Positions 1-6,429 of a DNA stretch of 6,429 nt are shown in pieces. Origin of the DNA: Prevotellaceae bacterium (GTDB taxonomy: Bacteria; Bacteroidota; Bacteroidia; Bacteroidales; Paludibacteraceae); assembly GCA_031290375.1 (NCBI GenBank), contig JAITNR010000239.1, forward strand, positions 1 to 6,429. Direction: 5' to 3'. The notes beneath the pieces were generated by a model. It was not told the origin of the DNA. It made no database searches and saw only the letters and a program-made list of their open reading frames with translations. Both the position numbers and the translations under genes were made by a program. Position 1 is the first letter of the stretch, and each line of letters begins with the position of its first letter.

Positions 1-93
1 TACCATTTCAGATATAACAGACGGGCATTTATGGGGTCAATCTTCGATTTACTCATAAAAAGAATGGTGCTGAATAAACCAATTAGGCTATAA
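1..93 (+). CDS. C-terminal fragment of an IS1595/ISXO2-like transposase (5' end outside the window)
   Basis: An open frame runs in from the left edge and ends at TAA 91-93, giving 30 residues. Its start reads YHFRYNRRAFMGSIFDLL and is followed by a basic KRMV stretch. An aromatic-rich F-R-[YF]-N-R-R motif followed by a hydrophobic helix (F-D-x-L) is, from my knowledge of the family, how the DDE domain of IS1595/ISXO2-like transposases ends. These enzymes cut and paste their own insertion sequence. The catalytic residues would lie upstream, outside the window, so it cannot be judged whether the gene is intact. The family call rests on this tail alone. Another protein with a basic C-terminus is possible but less likely. 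Confidence 0.68.
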   Translation, partial: YHFRYNRRAFMGSIFDLLIKRMVLNKPIRL

Positions 94-119
94 ATAAATA
101 CATTAACTGGGGCGACTTA
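1..119 (+). mobile_element. Probable right end of an insertion sequence (IS1595-like), boundary tentative
   Basis: If the fragment at 1-93 is a transposase, the element should end shortly after its stop codon. A locally G/C-rich patch, TAACTGGGGCGACTTA at 104-119, stands out in very A/T-rich surroundings and is a candidate for the terminal inverted repeat. The left end is outside the window, so neither the inverted repeat nor a target-site duplication can be checked. The boundary is an inference. Confidence 0.35.
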
Positions 120-170
120 AACGCTTATACCAATAACTTTTTTTTTCCGATTTAGTGTGAATACAATTTT

Positions 171-205
171 TTTGTTAATTTTTTCAAAATAATTTCGTAA
201 CTTTG
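171..205 (+). promoter_or_regulatory. Bacteroidota-type promoter for the cystathionine gamma-lyase gene
   Basis: TAACTTTG at 198-205 matches the Bacteroidota sigma-ABfr -7 consensus TAnnTTTG exactly. A TTTG at 171-174 can serve as the -33 box, with a 23-nt spacer that is slightly longer than typical. Transcription would start near 210, leaving a leader of about 100 nt before the ATG at 311. The promoter lies downstream of the presumed insertion sequence end, so the gene appears to keep its own promoter. I recognise no riboswitch in the leader. Confidence 0.6.
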
Positions 206-310
206 TTGCAAATTGTTCATTGTATCTATATAATTGATTACCATAGATATATACACTCTTTTTTTTTCAAAAATACACAACTGAGTAATTACTAAAACAA
301 ATCTATAATA

Positions 311-1486
311 ATGAGAAGAGACGTTACAAAGTATGGTTTTTCTACGCGGTCGATACATGCAGGTGAAGAACCTGATTATGAGGCTGGAGCAACCGGCGAC
401 GTTGTTCCTCCGTTGCATCTTACCACTACGTATGTATGGTATAATCCGTCAAAACCGGTTTCTGAATACGATTATGTGCGTTCATCGAATCCCACGAGGA
501 AGGCTTACGAAACGAAACTTGCAGCGATTGAAAATGTGAAATATGGATTGGCTTTTGCTTCGGGAATGGCTGCCGAAACAGCTATCCTGCAAGCATTGAC
601 AAGTTCGGGTGACCATATCATTGGCTTTGATGATCTGTATGGCGGGACCCGCCGACTGTTCGACAAGGTTTATACAAACTTGCTGATTTCTTATATTGAT
701 TTGAACGATTTGGAGAAATTCGAGGCAACTATCCGTCCCGAAACAAAGATAGTGTGGATAGAATCGCCGACAAATCCGCTTACCAAGATATGCGATATTG
801 CGGCTGTTGCCAAGGTTGCGCATAAACACGGACTTGTTGTTGTTGTGGACAATACTTTTCTTTCGCCATACTTCCTAAAACCTACAGAACTGGGAGCCGA
901 TATAATAGTCCACAGTACAACGAAATATATTGGCGGTCACAGCGATGTACTCGGTGGTGCGGTGTTGATGTCCGATGATGACCTCTACGAAAAGGTGAAA
1001 GCAATACAGAACAATTGCGGAGCGGTGCTTTCTCCGTTTGATTCTTATCTTAACATGCGGGGGATCAAGACTTTGTCCGTGCGTATGGAGCAGCACCAGA
1101 AGAACGCTTTTGTTGTTGCCCGTTATCTCGAAGGTCATCCCAAAGTGAATAGGGTATTGTATCCGGGACTGGAAAGTCATCCTCAGCATGAGCTTGTTAA
1201 ACGGCAATCATCGGGGTTCGGCGGTATGCTTTCGTTTGAACTCAAAGGGACACTGGAGGATGCAGAGAAATTTATGGGGCAACTTACTTTGTTTGTTACT
1301 GCTGAAAGTCTTGGCGGGGTGGAGTCGCTTATCGAACTTCCATCCAAAATGACTCATGTTCACGTGGATAAATCGGTGCGTGAGGCAATTGGAATAAGTG
1401 ACACATTGATACGCGTTTCTGTGGGTATTGAAGATGTTAAAGACCTGATTGCCGACCTCGAACAAGCACTGGATTCTATCAATTAG
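311..1486 (+). CDS. Cystathionine gamma-lyase-type PLP-dependent enzyme (Cys/Met metabolism family)
   Basis: A complete 391-residue cytosolic enzyme of the fold-type I Cys/Met metabolism PLP family, of normal length. The predicted main reaction is cleavage of cystathionine to cysteine, 2-oxobutyrate and ammonia, the last step of reverse transsulfuration. H2S release from cysteine is a common side activity. Visible residues are the PLP Schiff-base lysine K205 in HSTTKYIGGHSDV, D180 in VDNTF for the pyridine nitrogen, Y110 in DLYGGT stacking on the cofactor, S84-G85-M86 and the Y55/R57 phosphate contacts. Glycine at 112, where methionine gamma-lyases carry their active-site cysteine, argues against that activity. 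E338 in SLGGVESL is typical of cystathionine-acting members. The stretches YPGLESHPQHELVKRQ (284-299) and GISDTLIRVSVGIED (361-375) closely resemble animal cystathionine gamma-lyase. Cystathionine gamma-synthase remains possible because the two cannot be separated securely by sequence. No cystathionine beta-synthase gene is adjacent. The start ATG follows an A-rich leader with no Shine-Dalgarno, as usual in this phylum. Confidence 0.9.
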   Translation: MRRDVTKYGFSTRSIHAGEEPDYEAGATGDVVPPLHLTTTYVWYNPSKPVSEYDYVRSSNPTRKAYETKLAAIENVKYGLAFASGMAAETAILQALTSSGDHIIGFDDLYGGTRRLFDKVYTNLLISYIDLNDLEKFEATIRPETKIVWIESPTNPLTKICDIAAVAKVAHKHGLVVVVDNTFLSPYFLKPTELGADIIVHSTTKYIGGHSDVLGGAVLMSDDDLYEKVKAIQNNCGAVLSPFDSYLNMRGIKTLSVRMEQHQKNAFVVARYLEGHPKVNRVLYPGLESHPQHELVKRQSSGFGGMLSFELKGTLEDAEKFMGQLTLFVTAESLGGVESLIELPSKMTHVHVDKSVREAIGISDTLIRVSVGIEDVKDLIADLEQALDSIN

Positions 1487-1567
1487 GAATGGTTAAAGAC
1501 TTTTTTGAGATACTGTTTTTTCTTTATCAGAATGTAATTTGTGGGTTGTCAATTTGCAAGATTGGCC

Positions 1568-2431
1568 TCATTCGTCAAGCATGAGGTTGAGGTGTGGGTT
1601 TTGACTGTCAAAAAAATTGTCGTTGATTGCGGTTGTTTTTAAAATTTTTATCATTCCGTAAGGCGTTTTCTTTTCTGCTTTTTTGCAGGTAAGAGATTTT
1701 GTATCATATAGTTGCAAAACAAATTCAACCATTGATAATTCAATTTGGTTGCTTTGAGCGAGCAGTTCTAAAACGACATTATTTTCTGATAAAAACATCA
1801 TTCCAACAATTTTTTTCTTTTGCAGGGCAATAAAAATTTTCTTTTTATCCAAATAAAAACTATCACAAAGCCAGTGAAAATAATCTTCTACAGGCAAAAC
1901 AGTTGTCTCTTTTTTTAAATACTGACTTTTGAGAAAAACGAAAGCCTCTGCTTGTAAATGTTGGGGCAGTTCAACCATTTTAATTTCGGTATTTTGTGAA
2001 AAATTATTTGACTTCAATTCAATGTATGACTTGTAAAATACCGTCTTGTAGCCAGATTTTCCGTAAATATCAAACAGATATTCTTCGGCAGGAATTAAAA
2101 TCGTGGCAGCGTAATCCCTATCCATAAGTAATTTATGAGTCTTGTTCATTAATTGTTTCATCATACCTTGATTGCGGAAATTTTTGTCGGTACAAATACC
2201 GTACAGATATGCCACAGGCAAAATTTTCGCCCCTGTTTTCAATACAAACGGAATAACCTGTAACGCCGAAACTATTTGATTATCAACTTCTATCGTTATA
2301 TTGTACTGCTCTGAGTAAATTTTGTCGAAAAAGAAATCGACAAACTCAGGGGCATCGTCAAATGAGTTTATCCAAAGTTTTTTTGTCTGTTCTTTTCGGT
2401 TTTTCATTTTCAATTTATGTCGGTTCGACAT
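1568..2431 (-). CDS. GNAT family N-acetyltransferase, substrate unknown
   Basis: A 287-residue soluble protein predicted to move an acetyl group from acetyl-CoA to an unknown amine. The GNAT core lies at about residues 35-140. Strand 4 (VAYLYGICTDKNF, 73-85) leads into the acetyl-CoA pyrophosphate loop R86-N87-Q88-G89-M90-M91 and its helix, followed by the DIYGKSGYKTV segment (121-131), a usual GNAT motif B region. The loop fits R-x-x-G, but the sixth position is Met rather than the common Gly/Ala. The second half (about 150-287) ends in YGMIKIL and LNLMLDE. It looks like the degenerate second GNAT-like domain of the longer two-domain (Eis-like) acetyltransferases, which is an inference from length and pattern. 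The longest frame starts at 2431 and overlaps the priA end by 17 nt. A second Met at codon 9 (2407) would start just after the priA stop and loses only a basic, poorly conserved-looking leader. Neither start has a clear ribosome binding site. Probably co-transcribed with purA and priA. Confidence 0.82.
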   Translation of the reverse strand: MSNRHKLKMKNRKEQTKKLWINSFDDAPEFVDFFFDKIYSEQYNITIEVDNQIVSALQVIPFVLKTGAKILPVAYLYGICTDKNFRNQGMMKQLMNKTHKLLMDRDYAATILIPAEEYLFDIYGKSGYKTVFYKSYIELKSNNFSQNTEIKMVELPQHLQAEAFVFLKSQYLKKETTVLPVEDYFHWLCDSFYLDKKKIFIALQKKKIVGMMFLSENNVVLELLAQSNQIELSMVEFVLQLYDTKSLTCKKAEKKTPYGMIKILKTTAINDNFFDSQNPHLNLMLDE

Positions 2432-4847
2432 CTATTATCACATTAATATTTTTATAATCAGTATTTTGTCTAAAATTTTCAATATCTTCAACAAGCGATT
2501 TGTTGATGTCGAGATATGAATGTTTATTATTGATTTTCAATAAAATGCGTTTTAGATGCAGATATTTGATTTTTTCTATTGGCGGATTGTCGGGTCCAAG
2601 CACATCAAAAAAGGGATTTTTTTTCAGAATTTCGGCTAAATTGATTGCTGCCGTATTAGTTAAAATGCTGTCTTTGTGCTTGATAGTAATTTGTATCAAT
2701 CTGCAATACGGCGGGTAATAAAACAGGTTTCGCTCTGCCATTTGCATTTTGAAAAAACTCTGATAATCATTTTTTAACACATTGATAATAAGTGGATTTT
2801 CCGGCGAATAGGTCTGAATAAAAACATTTCCGTGCTCCTTCCTGCCAGCCCTGCCGCTTACTTGCACAAGTGTCTGGTAGGCGTTTTCGTACGCTCTGAA
2901 ATTGGGAAAATTCATCAGGTTGTCGGCATTTATCACTCCCACAAGTCCCACGTTTGAGAAGTCTAAACCTTTGGAAATCATCGTAGTACCAATCATTATA
3001 TCCGAGTACTGCTGTTCAAAAGTGTTGATAATCCGCTGAAATGAACCTTTTTTGCGAGTAGTGTCCAAATCGAGCCGTCCAATTTTTGCGTCTGGGAAAA
3101 GCTTTGTTGCCTCCTGTTCAACCTGTTCAGTACCAAAGCCTTTGTTTGAAAGCGATTTTGATTTACATTTTTGGCAAACACCGTAATTCCCTGCTGTATA
3201 GCCACAATAATGGCAGGAGAGCGTATTTGTGAATCTGTGATAAGTCAGGCTCACATCGCAACGTTTGCATTTCTGCACCCAGCCGCATTCCTGACATTCA
3301 AGGCTCAACGAATACCCTCGTCGATTTTGAAACAAAATTACCTGCTCTTTTTTACTCAAAGTTTCTTTAATTTTGTCAATTAGTTCAAGTGAAAAATGTC
3401 CTGTCATTCTCTTTTTGCGATACGCTTCGGCAATATCAACAAGTTGTGTATCAGGCAATTTCACGCCTGAATATCTTTGTGACAGTTCTGCCAAGCCAAA
3501 TTTTCCAAACTTTGCCTTTGAATAGGCTTCTATCGATGGCGTAGCACCGCCTAACAGGATTTTCGCATCAAAAATCTGAGCCAGAAAAGCGGCGGCAGTT
3601 TTTGCGTTGTAGCGTGGAGAGTGCTCGGTTTGCTTGTAAGAATTGTCGTGTTCTTCGTCAATAACCACCAAACCGAGATTGTTAAAAGGCAAAAACACCG
3701 AAGAACGTGTACCGACAACTACCTTGTTATCAGTAGTTTTGTTTAATTCTTTAAAGATTTCAGCCCGCTTTGAGTCCGCAATTTGGGAGTGATAAACCAA
3801 AAGTTTTTCTCCGAAAATACCCTGTAACCGCTCGACCAAATGAGAGGTTAAGCCAATTTCGGGAACAAGATAAAGAATATTTTTATTTTTGGCTAATTCT
3901 TTTAGTATCAGTTGAATATAGATTTCAGTTTTACCTGACGAGGTAACACCGTGCAGAAGTACAGTTTTCTGATTTTCAAAAAGCTGCTCTATTTTTGTTA
4001 AGGTATTTTGTTGAATTTCAGTAAGTTGCTTGGTGCTTTCTACTTTATTGTTCGATGCAAGTTTTGATAAAATCCTTTTTTCAATCTTCAATATGTTTTT
4101 TGCTGCCAAAGCGTTGATTATCGCAGACGAACAATTTGTTCTTCCCTGAAAATCAATATTTTCCAGTTCAGATTGATTATCAGAAATAAAAATATCAAGC
4201 AATTTTTCAAACACTTGTGCCTGTTTTTTTGTTTTTTTGAGTGAAACAATAATTTTTTCAATATGCTTTGCATTGTTTATGTCAAAGTTCGGAACTATCA
4301 CATTTACAGTTTTTTCCCTGTATTTTTGTTTTACTTCTTCGTTAAATGAAACAAGATTTTTTTCGGACAATTTTTTGAGTGTTGGAAAAGCATTAAACCC
4401 ACAAATGGAATTTAATTTATTAATATTCAGAGAATTATTGTTTTGTAAAATATTATAAATAGCAAATTCCTTGTCAGAAAGCGGAATTTCATCTTCAAAA
4501 TCGGTATTGAAAATCACAACAGTCTCACTGTCCAGCCGCAACACAGAGGGGATTGCAGCCCTGAACACATCACCAATCGGGCAACAGTAGTATTCGGACA
4601 GTTTTTCCCAAAATTCGAGGTGATTTTTTGATACAATCGGCTTGGTGTCAATAACATACACAATCGGTTTCAGGTTTTCGGTAACCTCTCCTTCAAAGAC
4701 ATCAAAAACAATGCCTGTAAAAAACTTTTTTACACCAAAATTAATTATAACTAACTGTCCTACAGATATTTGACTTTGTAATTCGGTAGGGACGTAATAA
4801 GTAAATTTACTTTTTAGTGGAAAAGGCAGAATTACATTTACAAGCAT
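2415..4847 (-). CDS. priA: Primosomal protein N' (replication restart helicase PriA)
   Basis: An 810-residue superfamily 2 DNA helicase that binds abandoned replication forks, unwinds the lagging arm 3'-5' and starts reloading of the replicative helicase. The N-terminal fork-binding domain spans about 1-105 (VNVILPFPLKSKFTYYVP) and is followed by a divergent winged-helix and linker region to about 270. Helicase motifs are all present: Walker A GVTSSGKTE (K306), GTRSSVFLPF 379-388, DEEH 397-400, GGATPS 433-438, FQNRRGY 506-512, GTTMISKGLDF 620-630 and the arginine-finger motif QVSGRAGR 662-669. The eight zinc-binding cysteines are intact: 518, 521, 527, 530, 545, 548, 558 and 561. It is longer than the 732-residue E. 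coli protein, mostly before Walker A. The start is well fixed because an in-frame TGA lies four codons upstream of the ATG with no other start between. AAGGA lies only 1 nt before the ATG, too close for a good Shine-Dalgarno. It begins 39 nt after the purA stop, so it is probably translated from the same message. Confidence 0.97.
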   Translation of the reverse strand: MLVNVILPFPLKSKFTYYVPTELQSQISVGQLVIINFGVKKFFTGIVFDVFEGEVTENLKPIVYVIDTKPIVSKNHLEFWEKLSEYYCCPIGDVFRAAIPSVLRLDSETVVIFNTDFEDEIPLSDKEFAIYNILQNNNSLNINKLNSICGFNAFPTLKKLSEKNLVSFNEEVKQKYREKTVNVIVPNFDINNAKHIEKIIVSLKKTKKQAQVFEKLLDIFISDNQSELENIDFQGRTNCSSAIINALAAKNILKIEKRILSKLASNNKVESTKQLTEIQQNTLTKIEQLFENQKTVLLHGVTSSGKTEIYIQLILKELAKNKNILYLVPEIGLTSHLVERLQGIFGEKLLVYHSQIADSKRAEIFKELNKTTDNKVVVGTRSSVFLPFNNLGLVVIDEEHDNSYKQTEHSPRYNAKTAAAFLAQIFDAKILLGGATPSIEAYSKAKFGKFGLAELSQRYSGVKLPDTQLVDIAEAYRKKRMTGHFSLELIDKIKETLSKKEQVILFQNRRGYSLSLECQECGWVQKCKRCDVSLTYHRFTNTLSCHYCGYTAGNYGVCQKCKSKSLSNKGFGTEQVEQEATKLFPDAKIGRLDLDTTRKKGSFQRIINTFEQQYSDIMIGTTMISKGLDFSNVGLVGVINADNLMNFPNFRAYENAYQTLVQVSGRAGRKEHGNVFIQTYSPENPLIINVLKNDYQSFFKMQMAERNLFYYPPYCRLIQITIKHKDSILTNTAAINLAEILKKNPFFDVLGPDNPPIEKIKYLHLKRILLKINNKHSYLDINKSLVEDIENFRQNTDYKNINVIIDVEPT

Positions 4848-4886
4848 ATCCTTTTGTCATTTTAACCGACTGTATCGGAGTGTTAA

Positions 4887-6155
4887 TTATCTCTCTATCG
4901 TCTGCAACCTGTCCGGTCCTACCGAAATATGCGAAATCTTTGTTTCGGCAAGTTGCTCTATTTTATACAGATACAGTTTTGCTTCTTCGGGTAAATCATC
5001 AAATTTACGGATATTTGTAATATCCTGCTCCCAAGTCAGCATAGTGACAAAAATCGGTTTGCAGCGGCTATATGCACTCAAAGTGCTTGGAATATAGTCA
5101 ATTATCTCTCCGTCAAGTTCGTAATGCGTACATATTTTCAACTCTTTTATGCCTGAAAGCACATCAAAAAGCATTATTGCAAGTGAGTCAATGCCTGAAA
5201 TTCTGCATGAATGCCTGAGGGCGACAGTATCAAGGAAACCTACTCGGCGAGGGCGACCCGTAACAGTACCGTACTCATGTCCGCGTTCGCGTATGTAGTG
5301 AGCCAAGTCTCCGTCAAGTTCGGTTGGAAAAGCCCCCGCCCCTACGCGCGTATTGTACGCCTTGCAGATACCGAGTGAATGGTCGATATACTTGGGCGGA
5401 ATGCCCGTTCCAAGCGGTACGCTTATTGTAGAAGGACTTGAAGAAGTTACAAACGGATATGTGCCGTGTTCGATGCACAACATCACTCCTTGAGCACCCT
5501 CAAAAAGAATTTTAGAATCCTTTTTAACCTCGTTGTAAAGGAGAATTGAAGTGTCGCAAATGCAGGGTTTAAGTTGCTGTCCGTAAGCCAGATACTCTTC
5601 AAAAAGCGGCTCAAACTCCATAGTTTGAAGTCCAAGCATTTTCAATTCCATATTCTTTACAACAAGGGCATCTTTTAACCTTTGGGCAAAATATTCTCTG
5701 TCAAGCAGATCACCGATACGAATGCCTATCCGCGCGTATTTATCCGTGTATGCAGGTCCAATGCCCTTTTTGGTTGTACCTATCATATTGTCGCCTTTCG
5801 ATGCCTCGTAAGCCCCATCTAAAGCGATGTGGTAAGGCATAATCACGGCTGCACGGTCAGACACAAAAAGTTTATAATCCCTAATACCCATAGAATTAAG
5901 TTTTTCAAGTTCCTGCAAAGCAGCTTGTGGATTGATAACCATACCGTTTGCCATTACATTTTTTATTTTCGGATTAAAAATTCCCGAAGGGATTGACTGC
6001 AAAGCATATTTTTGTCCGTCAAAAGCTATGGTATGTCCTGCATTGTTACCGCCCTGATAACGAACCACAACATCTGAATTTTGAGCGAGGTAATCGGTCA
6101 TTTTGCCTTTCCCTTCATCGCCCCACTGAACGCCTACAACTACTAATCTGTTCAT
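4887..6155 (-). CDS. purA: Adenylosuccinate synthase (PurA)
   Basis: A complete 422-residue cytosolic GTPase-like ligase. It joins IMP and aspartate to give adenylosuccinate using GTP, the committed step from IMP to AMP; PurB, not in this window, would complete it. The P-loop WGDEGKGK (11-18) carries the catalytic base D13. GGNNAGHT (35-42) carries catalytic H41. Further family signatures are IGTTKKGIGPAY (125-136), FEGAQG (218-223), the aspartate-binding loop T297-R304 (GTVTGRPRR) and the guanine-binding S-V-G-P-D-R at 411-416. All expected residues are present and the length is close to E. coli PurA (432). The ATG at 6155 sits at the family's usual N-terminus (MNRLVVVGVQWGDEGKGK). Its leader is about 20 nt, A/T-rich and without a Shine-Dalgarno. 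It is the first gene of the apparent purA-priA-acetyltransferase operon, with its own promoter about 25 nt upstream. Confidence 0.98.
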   Translation of the reverse strand: MNRLVVVGVQWGDEGKGKMTDYLAQNSDVVVRYQGGNNAGHTIAFDGQKYALQSIPSGIFNPKIKNVMANGMVINPQAALQELEKLNSMGIRDYKLFVSDRAAVIMPYHIALDGAYEASKGDNMIGTTKKGIGPAYTDKYARIGIRIGDLLDREYFAQRLKDALVVKNMELKMLGLQTMEFEPLFEEYLAYGQQLKPCICDTSILLYNEVKKDSKILFEGAQGVMLCIEHGTYPFVTSSSPSTISVPLGTGIPPKYIDHSLGICKAYNTRVGAGAFPTELDGDLAHYIRERGHEYGTVTGRPRRVGFLDTVALRHSCRISGIDSLAIMLFDVLSGIKELKICTHYELDGEIIDYIPSTLSAYSRCKPIFVTMLTWEQDITNIRKFDDLPEEAKLYLYKIEQLAETKISHISVGPDRLQTIER

Positions 6156-6180
6156 TACAATATTTTATGATTTTTTTCTA

Positions 6181-6213
6181 CAAAGTTAATTAAATTTTTT
6201 GTTTATTCGTAAA
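6181..6213 (-). promoter_or_regulatory. Bacteroidota-type promoter for the purA-priA-acetyltransferase operon
   Basis: On the minus strand TAACTTTG (6188-6181) matches the Bacteroidota -7 box TAnnTTTG exactly. A TTTA at 6213-6210 is a one-mismatch -33 box (TTTG expected) with a 21-nt spacer. Transcription would begin near 6175, about 20 nt before the purA ATG, leaving no room for a leader regulator. The octamer is identical to the one upstream of the lyase gene. Confidence 0.62.
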
Positions 6214-6285
6214 TGTCTTTTGGTGGCTCAAAAAAAACATTTTGTTTATTAAATAGAACTTAACAGCCCTGCCCGCGTAAGTGGG

Positions 6286-6326
6286 AAATAAAAAGACTTT
6301 CCAAGTTTTCAAAACTTGGAAAGTCT
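6286..6326 (-). terminator. Long perfect hairpin with T-tract, likely terminator of the gene upstream of purA
   Basis: Two 16-nt arms, 6294-6309 (AGACTTTCCAAGTTTT) and 6311-6326 (AAAACTTGGAAAGTCT), are perfectly complementary with one base between them. Read on the minus strand, the hairpin runs straight into TTTTTATTT (6294-6286). No T-run follows on the plus strand, so termination should act on minus-strand transcription. It lies 45 nt after the stop of the partial gene at the right edge and about 70 nt before the purA promoter -33 box. With only one central base, several inner pairs must open to form the RNA loop. A dispersed palindromic repeat that happens to terminate is an alternative. 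Confidence 0.68.
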
Positions 6327-6355
6327 ATAAACTAAGGCCTGCACTGTCAATAGAC

Positions 6356-6375
6356 TGTAAAACAACTGTTTTACA
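6356..6375. repeat. Short inverted repeat at the stop codon of the right-edge gene
   Basis: TGTAAAAC (6356-6363) and GTTTTACA (6368-6375) are perfect 8-nt complements around a 4-nt spacer. The right arm contains the stop codon of the partial minus-strand gene (6371-6373). No T-run follows on either strand and the stem is A/T-rich, so it is not a convincing terminator alone. It could stabilise the 3' end of the message, act together with the larger hairpin 29 nt further on, or bind a protein. Confidence 0.4.
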
Positions 6376-6427
6376 ATACCTTCAAAACTTTGCTAAAAGT
6401 TGTACTCTTTGGCTCTTTCAAGTCTTT
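6371..6427 (-). CDS. C-terminal end of an unidentified protein (5' part outside the window)
   Basis: One minus-strand frame stays open from the right edge to TAA at 6371-6373 and encodes KDLKEPKSTTFSKVLKVL, a lysine-rich tail. The other two minus frames meet stops within the first four codons. A strong terminator-like hairpin lies just downstream in the same direction, which supports a real gene end here. Eighteen residues are too few to name the family. It is separated from purA by a terminator and a promoter, so it is probably not in the same operon. Confidence 0.5.
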   Translation of the reverse strand, partial: KDLKEPKSTTFSKVLKVL

Positions 6428-6429
6428 AC

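Noticed and set aside
152..418. 88-codon minus-strand ORF across the lyase promoter and start
   Set aside because: It runs antisense over the promoter and N-terminal coding region, its protein has no recognisable pattern, and the plus-strand gene fully explains the sequence.
875..1207. 110-codon minus-strand ORF inside the lyase gene
   Set aside because: Antisense shadow of a clearly conserved coding region. The same holds for the minus ORFs at 482-829 and 1208-1465.
1487..1567. Bidirectional terminator between the convergent lyase and acetyltransferase genes
   Set aside because: Only 4-bp pairings such as GATA/TATC are found, and no stem is followed by a proper T-run, so no terminator is claimed here.
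3171..3383. Plus-strand ORF opposite the PriA zinc region
   Set aside because: It is antisense to the conserved eight-cysteine segment of priA, with no family features of its own.
4866..4878. CCGA/TCGG mini-hairpin in the purA-priA gap as a terminator
   Set aside because: Only four base pairs and no T-tract on either strand, so it is too weak to end transcription.
6272..6284. CCCGC/GTGGG stem as a separate regulatory hairpin before purA
   Set aside because: Five pairs including one G-U wobble, and it lies upstream of the predicted promoter, so it would not be in the purA transcript. It may be incidental.
1..6429. CRISPR array, tRNA, rRNA, toxin-antitoxin or defence system
   Set aside because: No regularly spaced repeats, RNA gene signatures or defence-type protein domains are visible. 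All long coding regions are explained by metabolic, replication and acetyltransferase genes.

Overview
The window looks like ordinary low-G+C Bacteroidota (probably Bacteroidales) chromosome. Three things support this. Two intergenic regions carry the phylum's -7 promoter box TAnnTTTG, in both cases as the same octamer TAACTTTG. The start codons lack well-placed Shine-Dalgarno sequences and are preceded by A/T-rich leaders. The PriA is long, of the kind I associate with this phylum. I cannot name a genus.

Layout, left to right: (i) positions 1-93 hold the last 30 codons of a plus-strand gene whose tail resembles IS1595/ISXO2-like transposases, followed by a possible element end near 104-119. 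(ii) A promoter (171-205) and a leader of roughly 100 nt precede a complete plus-strand gene for a cystathionine gamma-lyase-type PLP enzyme (311-1486). (iii) An 81-bp convergent gap (1487-1567) has no clear terminator. (iv) A minus-strand operon follows, read from right to left: purA (6155-4887), a 39-nt gap, priA (4847-2415), then a GNAT-family acetyltransferase gene (2431-1568) whose longest reading frame overlaps the priA end by 17 nt. (v) The operon has a promoter at 6213-6181. Upstream of it lie a 16-bp-arm palindrome with a T-rich tail, which is probably the terminator of the preceding minus-strand gene, and a short lysine-rich C-terminus of that gene running off the right edge.

Functionally, purA makes the committed step to AMP and priA restarts stalled replication forks. 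The acetyltransferase target is unknown, and its place at the end of the operon suggests co-transcription rather than a proven shared role. The lyase on the other strand belongs to sulfur amino acid metabolism and is a separate transcription unit.

I see no CRISPR array, tRNA, rRNA, recognisable riboswitch or obvious new system. The points most worth a second look are the transposase remnant abutting the lyase promoter, the long palindrome upstream of purA, and the priA/acetyltransferase overlap.
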